The position numbers and the translations under genes were made by a program. The notes below the pieces were generated by a model. The model did no database searches, was not told where the DNA came from, and saw nothing but the letters and a program-made list of their open reading frames with translations. From positions 1 through 43,951 of the forward strand of contig CAJXVZ010000023.1 of assembly GCA_913062845.1 (NCBI GenBank): a stretch of 43,951 nt of DNA, in the 5' to 3' direction. Positions 1-8,220 of the stretch are shown here, one piece after another; the stretch's first letter is position 1; every line of letters begins with the position of its first letter. The DNA comes from an uncultured Psychroflexus sp. GTDB lineage: Bacteria; Bacteroidota; Bacteroidia; Flavobacteriales; Flavobacteriaceae.

Positions 1-10
1 CTCTTTTGTG

Positions 11-28
11 AGATGAGTATTCTCATCT
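11..28. other. Short perfect hairpin near window start
   Basis: AGATGAG and CTCATCT form a 7-bp perfect stem around a TATT loop. A T-rich stretch (about 37-47) follows on the plus strand, separated from the stem by about 9 nt, so it is only a weak candidate for a terminator of a plus-strand gene lying left of the window. The rest of 1-260 is AT-rich with no gene that I can support. Confidence 0.35.
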
Positions 29-260
29 TGAAGGATCTTTATTTTTTGTATCTGTTTTAGAATTCAATTCCATTAACAAGAAATAATCATTACTATTTGA
101 TATGATGCAAATTACAATTTTTTTAACTTAATTAATGTAATATAAATCATTTTGTGATAAAAGTCTTTAACGGTCATTACAATTATCAATTGAATTTCTA
201 TTGTGGAAGATTTTTTTTAAAATAGAGATACAGCTTTAATTGATTAATAGATCAAAAGCT

Positions 261-2669
261 CTAAAAGCTGATTTCTGCAGAAATTATAAAACTCCGTCCC
301 GGTCCAGATATACCTGAGCTGTAGGGACGGTAACGCTGGTCGGTGATGTTTTCGATGCCGCCTGACAGGTTGATGGTGTTGTTGAATTGGTAATTGGCTT
401 TTAGATTCAGCGTATACCAAGCCGGCGCATAATTGTTACCGTTTTCGTCCTTGGCATAGATCTCATCTTTGGAGCGTTCGCTTTCAGCCAGGTTTTCAAA
501 CGACTGTTCGCCCTGAAAGATCGTATTTAGTTCTACGGTTAATTTACTGTCGTACTTATAACGTAAACGCGTCACTCCAAAAAAAGGCGCGGCATGTCTG
601 GAAGGGCTAGTGCTGCCATCGTCCAGCTCTTCTCTTCCCTTTTGGTAGTTTAAGTCGGTTTCAAAAGTGAAATTATTCAGGAATTTCGCCTCCAGGCCAA
701 ATTGAAGTCCATAAACATAGGCTTCAGCCGCATTCTGCAAGGCCTGCACTCGGCTGAGCGTTCCATCATAATCAATAAATTCCTTACCATTCAGTTGAAA
801 ATCCCGTCTAACTAAAGCATTGTCCAAAATGGTATAATAGGCTGAGGTGTAAAGTTTCAGGTGATTGTTAAACACTTTGGCTATACCAAAATCCAAATTA
901 TAGGCGTATTCTGCTTCCAGATCCGGATTAGGAACCACAACAGCACCTGGTTCCGAATCGAACACTTTTCCAATATCATCAACATTCGGTGATCGAAAGG
1001 CCGTGCCAAAATTCATTTTCAGCTCCCAGTCCTTTCTTGGTCGATACACCGCTCCAAGACTGCCTGTTAAAGCACCACTATTAATTTCTGCCGACTCAAA
1101 ATCAATAGGATAGAAAGGGGTGTTATTGCTAAAATCGGCATCCAAAATAAAATGATTGTACCGCAAACCTGCCTGAAGGCTCAGTTTTTCAGTGGCTTTC
1201 CATTCATCATTGACATAGGCTGCGATGGAATTCCAGGTCGACAACGGATAGCGATCTGCCGCATCTGAAGTGATGTCAGTCGAAATATTTAGGGCTGTTC
1301 CATCAGAGTTTACATCATTCAAAACATATTCAACCCCATAAAATAAGCGATGTTGTTCGTTGATGTTTTTGGTCAGATCCAGATTAATGGAATAGGCATC
1401 GACATTTTCAACTCTCGTTGTTCGGATATCGCTGTTAAAGTTGCGAACTATTCTGCTTTCTTCAAACCATTGGTGTGCTAAACGTATCGACAGGTTATCA
1501 AACAGTCTGGTCTCCTGTGCGTAGGAAATGTTCAAATTGTTCATGATCCATTGCTGCGGGCCGTAGTCCCATTCGGCATGTCTTGGAAGGCCATCTCTTT
1601 CGCGGTTATAACGGTCGTACCTGCCGTAGGATGAGGTTTTGGAATAGTGAAACCCGTAGTTGAATTCCCAGTTTTCATTGGGTTTAAAACTGGCTTTTTG
1701 CATAAAATTGAACTGCGAGTAAGCCGAAGGGATTTGCAGAAGTTCGTCTTCCTGAACGGCTACGGCATCTTGTCCATTTTCCCGAATAGGATAAGTATTT
1801 TTGATGTAATCGTCAGGGCCATGGCTCCCTTGCCGCAGGTCGTCGTAATCCCAGGCACTAATGCTGCTGACAAAAGCCCATTTTTTCCAACCGAGATTCA
1901 CATCGGCATGACCGGTGAGTTCGTTGTTTGCTGAAGAAAGCCTTCCGGTTGCATGTCCATGAATTTCAAATTCGTCTGTAGCGGAATAGGTTGGTTTTAA
2001 GGTATTAAAACTCATCACACCACCTATGGCATCGCTCCCGTAAATGACAGAACCCGGTCCAAAAAGCACTTCCGTTTTTTCAACCGCAAAAGGATCGATG
2101 TTGATGACATTCTGAATGTTCCCGCCTCTGAAAATCGCATTATTCATGCGCACACCATCTACCGTATAGATCAACCGATTGGTTGAAAATCCCCTGATCA
2201 TTGGGCTTCCGCCACCTTGCTGACTTTTTTGAATAAATACTTTACCGGAAATGCCTAAAAGATCTGCCGCTGTTTGCGGGTTTTGCAGTTGAACAGCTTC
2301 AGAATTAATGGAAATGATGGTTGAAGGATTATTACGAGAATACTGCCTCCAGCGCGTTCCTGAGATCACTACTTCATCCAGCGTTAACCCATCAGGTTCC
2401 AGCTCAATTGTAAAACCCAATTGCTGAATGGTTTTAAAGCTCAAACGTCTTGGCAAATACCCCATGAGCTGAATGGTAATCATTTCCGATGTTGAAAGAT
2501 TGGAAACATTTACCTCGCCGTTGTCGTCGGTAGTTAAAAAAACGGACGTGCTGGAAACCACAGCACCTGCCAGAGGTTCAGACGTGTTTTTGTTTACAAC
2601 CTTGAGCGTTTGCCCGGTTGCTGACAGAAATGCAGCAAAAAAAACAACAACCAACAATCTCCTCATCAT
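261..2669 (-). CDS. TonB-dependent outer membrane receptor
   Basis: Ligand-gated outer-membrane transporter powered by TonB/ExbBD. The 802-residue protein starts with a signal peptide (about 1-19, ending ATGQ). A carboxypeptidase-regulatory-like beta-sandwich follows (about 20-95, with SEPLAGAVV), common in Bacteroidota receptors. The plug (about 100-225) contains GGSPMIRGFSTNRL, YTVDGVRMNNA and YGSDAIGGV. The remainder is beta-barrel, ending in aromatic Phe (ISAEISF) as expected for BAM substrates. The plug wording resembles haem/haemoglobin-type receptors, but the ligand cannot be fixed from sequence and no SusD partner lies beside it. A second Met at codon 2 is an equally possible start. 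It stands alone, divergent from the Asp-box protein gene, with its own -33/-7 promoter. Family call is firm; substrate is unknown. Confidence 0.93.
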   Translation of the reverse strand: MMRRLLVVVFFAAFLSATGQTLKVVNKNTSEPLAGAVVSSTSVFLTTDDNGEVNVSNLSTSEMITIQLMGYLPRRLSFKTIQQLGFTIELEPDGLTLDEVVISGTRWRQYSRNNPSTIISINSEAVQLQNPQTAADLLGISGKVFIQKSQQGGGSPMIRGFSTNRLIYTVDGVRMNNAIFRGGNIQNVINIDPFAVEKTEVLFGPGSVIYGSDAIGGVMSFNTLKPTYSATDEFEIHGHATGRLSSANNELTGHADVNLGWKKWAFVSSISAWDYDDLRQGSHGPDDYIKNTYPIRENGQDAVAVQEDELLQIPSAYSQFNFMQKASFKPNENWEFNYGFHYSKTSSYGRYDRYNRERDGLPRHAEWDYGPQQWIMNNLNISYAQETRLFDNLSIRLAHQWFEESRIVRNFNSDIRTTRVENVDAYSINLDLTKNINEQHRLFYGVEYVLNDVNSDGTALNISTDITSDAADRYPLSTWNSIAAYVNDEWKATEKLSLQAGLRYNHFILDADFSNNTPFYPIDFESAEINSGALTGSLGAVYRPRKDWELKMNFGTAFRSPNVDDIGKVFDSEPGAVVVPNPDLEAEYAYNLDFGIAKVFNNHLKLYTSAYYTILDNALVRRDFQLNGKEFIDYDGTLSRVQALQNAAEAYVYGLQFGLEAKFLNNFTFETDLNYQKGREELDDGSTSPSRHAAPFFGVTRLRYKYDSKLTVELNTIFQGEQSFENLAESERSKDEIYAKDENGNNYAPAWYTLNLKANYQFNNTINLSGGIENITDQRYRPYSSGISGPGRSFIISAEISF

Positions 2670-2759
2670 AACATGTTCAATTCAGATAAGGTCATAATGA
2701 AAAGCTTTTGAGTTGTGGTTGAATTTTCATTCAAAATACAGGTGTAACTCATCGGACAA

Positions 2760-2788
2760 CAAATTTAAATTAATTAAGGAGTGTACAA
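2760..2788 (-). promoter_or_regulatory. Flavobacterial-type promoter of the TonB receptor gene
   Basis: Read on the minus strand, TTG (2786-2788) is followed after 18 nt by TAAATTTG (2760-2767), matching the Bacteroidota -33/-7 consensus (TTG, TAnnTTTG). It would give a leader of about 85 nt before the receptor ATG at 2669. It is inferred from pattern only. Confidence 0.55.
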
Positions 2789-2912
2789 AACCATTCTCGA
2801 TAATCTAACTAAGTTTTAAAAATGAAGATGATCACATGTAAAAGAAATGCAAAAATTACGAAAGGACAAACAGTGTTAATGGGAAAAAACGTCCTTAACC
2901 ATAAAATGTAAC

Positions 2913-2920
2913 TATATTTG
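2913..2920 (+). promoter_or_regulatory. -7 box for the Asp-box protein gene
   Basis: TATATTTG fits TAnnTTTG and lies 22 nt before the ATG at 2943, giving a short leader. No good -33 TTG is seen at the expected distance. Confidence 0.5.
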
Positions 2921-2942
2921 AGGGATTCAATATTTTATTCTT

Positions 2943-5900
2943 ATGAAACAATTCCAGACGCTCCTTTTTTTAGCCTTATGTTTAGTTTGGCTGATGCCAA
3001 CAGAAGTTGAAGCACAACGCAAAAAGAAAAACAACAGCACTACATACGACGAATCCTTGTACAAAGATGCCATTAGCTGGCGGAATATCGGACCCTTTCG
3101 TGGTGGACGATCGGCTGCAGTTACAGGTGTTTCCGGTAAACCCAACTTATTTTATTTTGGATCTACCGGCGGTGGCGTTTGGCGGACACAAGATGGTGGG
3201 CAAACCTGGGAAAATATTTCAGACGGCTATTTTGGCGGTTCGATAGGCGCTGTTGCGGTTTCCGAATGGGATAACAATGTGATCTATGTCGGTGGTGGCG
3301 AAAAGACCGTTCGTGGAAACGTGTCTTATGGCTACGGTGTTTGGAAATCGGTCGATGCCGGCAAAACATGGGAACAGATGGGTTTGGAAAACTCACGTCA
3401 CATATCACGGATTCGTATTCATCCTAAAAACCCTGACATCGTTTATGCTGCCGTGATGGGCGACTTGTATAAATCTACTCAGGAACGCGGTGTTTACCGC
3501 AGTACCGATGGCGGAAAGAACTGGGAACGCATCCTCTTTGCCAATGCAGATGCCGGCGCAGTGGATCTCACCTTCGACCCGACAAATCCCAGGATCTTAT
3601 ATGCCAGTACATGGCGCATAAGACGAACACCTTACAGTTTAGAAAGCGGTGGTGAAGGTTCAGACCTTTGGAAGAGTACCGATGGCGGCGACAATTGGGA
3701 AAAACTTTCCACAAAAGAAGGCATGCCCGAAGGCACGTTAGGCATAATAGGCGTAACGGTCTCTCCTGTAAATCCGGAACGCGTCTGGGCATTGATCGAA
3801 GCTGAAGATGGCGGCGTTTACAGATCGGATGATGGTGGCGAGACCTGGAGCAGGATCAATCAAAGCAGAGCCTTGCGTCAACGGGCGTGGTACTACACTC
3901 GAATTTATGCGGATACGCAAGACGAAAATGTGGTGTACGTCATGAACGTCGACTATCAAAAATCTACCGATGGCGGACGCACCTTTAAATCAGCACGTGC
4001 GCCACATGGCGATCATCATGACCTTTGGATCGCGCCGGAAGACCCAAACCGCATGATCATAGGCGATGATGGCGGCGCTCAGGTGTCTTTTGATGGTGGA
4101 GAAAACTGGAGTACGTATCACAATCAGCCTACAGCGCAGTTTTATCGCGTCACTACAGATGATGCCTTTCCCTATCGCATCTATGCCGCCCAACAGGATA
4201 ATTCAACCATACGAATTGCACACCGGACGTCCGGTTATTCCATCGGCGAAGACGACTGGGAACCTACTGCAGGAGGAGAAAGCGCGCATATCGCCCCACA
4301 TCCTGAAAACCCGGAAATTGTGTATGGCGGTAGTTATGGTGGATTTTTAACTGAATACAACCACGAAACCGATGAGGTTCGTGCCGTAAATGTATGGCCG
4401 GACAACCCGATGGGCTATGGTGCAGAAGGCATGAAATACCGGTTTCAGTGGAATTTTCCTATTTTCTTTTCACCGCACAATCCTGATAAACTCTATACGG
4501 CTTCAAACCATTTACACATGAGCACAGATGGCGGTGCTTCCTGGGAAATCATCAGTCCGGATTTGACACGCAACGACCCCGAACGCTTAAAATCTTCGGG
4601 AGGACCGATCACTCAGGATAACACTGGTGTTGAATACTATTGTACCATTTTTGCAGCCACCGAATCACCTTATGAGGAAGGTTTGATTTGGGCCGGGTCT
4701 GATGATGGTCTGCTGCACGTTACAAGAGATGGAGGAGAAAGCTGGGAAAATGTAACCCCTGAAGGCATGCCGGAATGGATGATGTTTAACAGCATAGATC
4801 CCGACCCGTTCACTAAAGGCGGTGCTTATGTCGTCGGAACACGCTATAAAATGGGAGACTACAAACCTTACATCTATAAAACGGAAGATTACGGTAAAAG
4901 CTGGACAAAGATTACCGATGGCATAGATGAAGGCCACTTTACCAGAGTGGTTCGAGCTGACCCTAAACGTAAAGGCTTGTTGTACGCCGGAACAGAATCG
5001 GGCATGTACATCTCTTTTGATGATGGCAAAAGCTGGAATTCGTTCCAGTTGAATTTACCTATCGTACCGATTACAGATCTAGCCATAAAAAACGATAACC
5101 TGATTGCCGCAACGCAGGGGAGAAGCCTTTGGCTGATAGACGACCTGACGCCGCTGCATCAGTTAAGCGATGAGGTTGCCAACAGCGATTTTTACCTGTT
5201 TGACCCCATGCCAAGCTATCGCATGGACGGCGGTGCGGGCAGACCTTCAAAAACTGAAGGACAGAACCATCCCGGTGGTGTGATGGTGTCTTATTTGATC
5301 AAGGCGTTAACAGATTCTACAAAGGTTCGCCTTGAATTCTTCGATAGTAAGGGCAAGTTGATCCGCGCGTTTGACACGAAACCGGATAAAGAGAAAAAAG
5401 AGGTCGAATTAAAAGGACTTAAAGAAGGAGGAAATATTTTTGTTTGGGACATGCGCTATCAACCAGCATCGGATTTTGAGGGGATGATCTTATGGTGGGC
5501 AAGTATGCAGGGGCCAAAAGCTTTACCGGGCAAGTACACGGTGAAATTAAGTGTTGATGGCAAATCTATGGAAAGTGATTTTGAAATTTTAAAAGATCCA
5601 AGAAGTAAAGCCACCATGGCAGATATGCAGGCTAAATTCGATTTCCTGATGAAGGTCAGTTCTAAGGTGAGTGAGTCGCATGAAGCGATTACGGAGATGC
5701 GTTCTGCGAAAGCACAGATCAATCAGGTGATCGATCGTTTGAAAGACAAAGAGGTATTTGAAGATGTAGTGGAGAAAGCTAAGACTATAAACAAATCAAT
5801 TACTGAAGTCGAAAAAGCCCTGTACCAGACGAAGAACAAAAGCCTTCAGGACCCGTTGAATTATCCGATCAAGCTAACCAACAAACTGGCACACTTAAAT

Positions 5901-6080
5901 TCACTCGAAGGCATGAGCGATTTTGCACCGACCTCTCAGAGTGAAGCGTTTAGAAAAGAAGTGACGTCAAAAATTGATAGTGAACTAGCTAAGTGGAAAG
6001 CCATTAGACAAAATTCTATACCTGAATTTAATATCATGGTTAAGGAAAATGATATAGATACTGTTTTGTTGAAAAACTAA
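2943..6080 (+). CDS. Secreted Asp-box (BNR/VPS10 sortilin-like) beta-propeller protein
   Basis: 1045-residue exported protein with a signal peptide (about 1-24, cut near EVEA-QR). I count about eleven Asp-box motifs between residues 70 and 720, for example RTQDGGQTW, RSTDGGKNW, RSDDGGETW, MSTDGGASW, VTRDGGESW and KTEDYGKSW. These motifs mark the blades of sialidase/sortilin-type beta-propellers. The C-terminal third has an Ig-like beta region (LEFFDSKGKLIRAF) followed by a helical, probably coiled-coil stretch (about 880-980, SSKVSESHEAI). No T9SS sorting domain is evident, so it may be periplasmic or surface anchored by another route. Homologues are usually annotated as glycosyl hydrolase or VPS10 domain protein; no catalytic residues for sialidase are visible, so I do not assign an enzyme activity. 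It is monocistronic. Confidence 0.88.
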   Translation: MKQFQTLLFLALCLVWLMPTEVEAQRKKKNNSTTYDESLYKDAISWRNIGPFRGGRSAAVTGVSGKPNLFYFGSTGGGVWRTQDGGQTWENISDGYFGGSIGAVAVSEWDNNVIYVGGGEKTVRGNVSYGYGVWKSVDAGKTWEQMGLENSRHISRIRIHPKNPDIVYAAVMGDLYKSTQERGVYRSTDGGKNWERILFANADAGAVDLTFDPTNPRILYASTWRIRRTPYSLESGGEGSDLWKSTDGGDNWEKLSTKEGMPEGTLGIIGVTVSPVNPERVWALIEAEDGGVYRSDDGGETWSRINQSRALRQRAWYYTRIYADTQDENVVYVMNVDYQKSTDGGRTFKSARAPHGDHHDLWIAPEDPNRMIIGDDGGAQVSFDGGENWSTYHNQPTAQFYRVTTDDAFPYRIYAAQQDNSTIRIAHRTSGYSIGEDDWEPTAGGESAHIAPHPENPEIVYGGSYGGFLTEYNHETDEVRAVNVWPDNPMGYGAEGMKYRFQWNFPIFFSPHNPDKLYTASNHLHMSTDGGASWEIISPDLTRNDPERLKSSGGPITQDNTGVEYYCTIFAATESPYEEGLIWAGSDDGLLHVTRDGGESWENVTPEGMPEWMMFNSIDPDPFTKGGAYVVGTRYKMGDYKPYIYKTEDYGKSWTKITDGIDEGHFTRVVRADPKRKGLLYAGTESGMYISFDDGKSWNSFQLNLPIVPITDLAIKNDNLIAATQGRSLWLIDDLTPLHQLSDEVANSDFYLFDPMPSYRMDGGAGRPSKTEGQNHPGGVMVSYLIKALTDSTKVRLEFFDSKGKLIRAFDTKPDKEKKEVELKGLKEGGNIFVWDMRYQPASDFEGMILWWASMQGPKALPGKYTVKLSVDGKSMESDFEILKDPRSKATMADMQAKFDFLMKVSSKVSESHEAITEMRSAKAQINQVIDRLKDKEVFEDVVEKAKTINKSITEVEKALYQTKNKSLQDPLNYPIKLTNKLAHLNSLEGMSDFAPTSQSEAFRKEVTSKIDSELAKWKAIRQNSIPEFNIMVKENDIDTVLLKN

Positions 6081-6099
6081 TACCTTATTTTTTCAATAA

Positions 6100-6137
6100 A
6101 CCGCAATATGTGTTGCTTTTTCAGTTAATATTGCGGT
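6100..6137. terminator. Long-loop inverted repeat between convergent genes
   Basis: ACCGCAATAT (6100-6109) and ATATTGCGGT (6128-6137) form a perfect 10-bp stem around an 18-nt loop. It sits between the stop of the plus-strand Asp-box gene (6080) and the stop of the minus-strand PLP-enzyme gene (6195). A T-rich run follows it on the minus strand only after a few bases, so a bidirectional transcription barrier is plausible but not textbook. Confidence 0.5.
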
Positions 6138-6194
6138 CAAAGGCATGTTTTTACAGGACCTATCGCCTCATTTTGTATTCAATACACAAAAAAA

Positions 6195-8039
6195 TTAGTC
6201 AATAAATCTATCTACGAACTCTGCAAAAACTGATTTATGTTTCTCCAAATCCAGATCAGGAGAAACCGAAACCCGTGCAATATAATCTTTATCCTCTTCT
6301 TTCGTTGTGCCTTGTGTAGATGTTGCTGGTATGGTCCAATAGCAACCTTTAAGCTGACCATAGCTCACGCAATATTTGCTTTCTTCAGGTATTTGAGTTA
6401 TCATCATGTTTATGAGCTTATGATTTAATTTACGTTTAAAGGTCTCTCTTTCTTCTGCAGTACTCCCTTTGGTAGGTAAGTCCAGAGAAAATACCGAAGG
6501 CATAAATCCCATATCTGCAAGCGTCTTCGAAACAAAATTTATTTTAGCTTCAGGCAGTTTTTCTTTAATAAATTCCACAAACTCCCTCGTGTTTTGGTAG
6601 GCTTCTTCTATTCTTTGAAGCATGGACGGCAGTTGTTCAGACAGAATATTTATCTGGAAATCTCTGGCTTCATTATCACAGAGTATTAGATGCTTTTCGA
6701 TAACCTCAAGCAGGTATTCTGCCTTTTCGTTAGCCACTAAATATCCTGCTGTACATTTTCCTCCACTTGGAAATTTTGATCCGCTGGCGTAGGCAATAGT
6801 CTCTACCTGCGATAGTATTTTACCTTTTCCAAGAAAATTATAGTTGGGGCAAAATGTTTGATCCAGAATAAAAATGGGTTCAACAGCCTTAGAACCATTT
6901 GGCGTTATTCTTTTTTTAGTAAGCACTGCTTTTAGTTTTTCAAGATCAGGGACTTCAACTCTGGGGTTAGTTGGTATTTCTGCAATGATTAGTGGCACAG
7001 CATCCATTTTTTCAGTTTCGTTTAAAACAATATCTGTGCTTTGTACCATATCATTTTCACCATCAACCGGTAAGTCCATAATTTCGACATTTTTAAGACT
7101 GGCAGCTACACGCCTTGCCTGATCATTAGTGCCGCCGTAGCAGTTTGGTGGCACAATGATCTCTATTGGTTTTTCTGGATATTGAGATCTTGCATTATCA
7201 ATAAGCCCCATCATGATGGCATATTGAACGGAAAGTCCGCATGACCCTAATAGAGGCTTTGCCGAGGTGCTGGTTATATCTTTAATTTTTTCCTCTACAA
7301 ATTTAGTTTTAGGTTTTTCAAATTCCTCTGAGGAAGTGTCTGTAATACCGGCTAATTTTTTAAGTGCTTTCAGGCTATCACCCGGTGTAATGGCAACTGT
7401 TTCTCGTCTGCGAACATGCTGAATGTCAGAAACGTAATCTTTATTTTTGTTACTGATATGAATTATACTGCCAAAACCTTCATGAATGTTGATGTAGAAG
7501 TCGATATTCTGATGCCAGTTTATTTTTCCTAACTCCGAGGATTGGTCCAGAAAGATATTGCTGCCACTAAAATTTAAAATAGAATCAAAATCATCTATAG
7601 CCCTGAGTTCAAAGTCATAATCGTAAACACGGCGAACTAAATCTGCATTAAAACAATCCGGAACATTATTAAAATAAAAGAGCTGTGTTTTCTTTCCTTC
7701 TAAATGATTTTTCCTCAATACAGCTAAAATGGCCATGGTTTTTGAAGAAAAGCCAATAACCTGTTCAGGTTTTAGAGCATTCAATTTGGAAATTGCCCAT
7801 TCCAATACACAGGATAGGGGATGACCAAGACGTATATAGTCGTATGCCGTGGGCAAATTTTCCAGACTTGTTTTGCTGAAATCATTTACCTGGTATAGCT
7901 TTTCTAATTCTTCCAGAAATTCAATTTTAGCTCTGTCTTCATTGTAGATATCGAGCCTGTGGGTTGTTAGTTTTATCCATTCTTCCGGAATATTATCTAG
8001 TAAATTTTTAAGGTAATTGGTTATGCTGCTATTTGACAT
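6195..8039 (-). CDS. Cys/Met-metabolism family PLP-dependent enzyme
   Basis: 614-residue cytosolic enzyme of PLP fold type I, resembling the cystathionine gamma-synthase/lyase (Cys/Met metabolism) family. The likely Schiff-base lysine is K422 in ASGSKFPSGGK, and FILDQTF supplies the aspartate expected to contact the pyridine nitrogen. The family is usually near 400 residues. Here an N-terminal extension of about 200 residues precedes the catalytic fold (which begins around SCGLSVQYAIMMG), and I do not recognise a known domain in it. No methionine or cysteine biosynthesis genes lie nearby, so the substrate is open. The gene is single, convergent with its right-hand plus-strand neighbour in map order and divergent from the LRR gene. 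Confidence 0.75.
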   Translation of the reverse strand: MSNSSITNYLKNLLDNIPEEWIKLTTHRLDIYNEDRAKIEFLEELEKLYQVNDFSKTSLENLPTAYDYIRLGHPLSCVLEWAISKLNALKPEQVIGFSSKTMAILAVLRKNHLEGKKTQLFYFNNVPDCFNADLVRRVYDYDFELRAIDDFDSILNFSGSNIFLDQSSELGKINWHQNIDFYINIHEGFGSIIHISNKNKDYVSDIQHVRRRETVAITPGDSLKALKKLAGITDTSSEEFEKPKTKFVEEKIKDITSTSAKPLLGSCGLSVQYAIMMGLIDNARSQYPEKPIEIIVPPNCYGGTNDQARRVAASLKNVEIMDLPVDGENDMVQSTDIVLNETEKMDAVPLIIAEIPTNPRVEVPDLEKLKAVLTKKRITPNGSKAVEPIFILDQTFCPNYNFLGKGKILSQVETIAYASGSKFPSGGKCTAGYLVANEKAEYLLEVIEKHLILCDNEARDFQINILSEQLPSMLQRIEEAYQNTREFVEFIKEKLPEAKINFVSKTLADMGFMPSVFSLDLPTKGSTAEERETFKRKLNHKLINMMITQIPEESKYCVSYGQLKGCYWTIPATSTQGTTKEEDKDYIARVSVSPDLDLEKHKSVFAEFVDRFID

Positions 8040-8195
8040 TTGCTGATTTTTGGCTCAAGATAATTTAAATCAATAAGCCTAAGAAACGACTTTTGTTTAT
8101 CTTGTCTTAAAAATTAGTTTGATTACACCGATTATTTAATATTAAAAGAATCCTAATTTAACATCAAGCTATTTAATAAAAGCTACTATATTAAC

Positions 8196-8203
8196 TATAT
8201 TTG
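8196..8203 (+). promoter_or_regulatory. -7 box for the LRR surface protein gene
   Basis: TATATTTG (TAnnTTTG type) ends 17 nt before the ATG at 8221. It is the same octamer as that in front of the Asp-box gene. Confidence 0.45.
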
Positions 8204-8220
8204 AATAAGATTGATACGAT

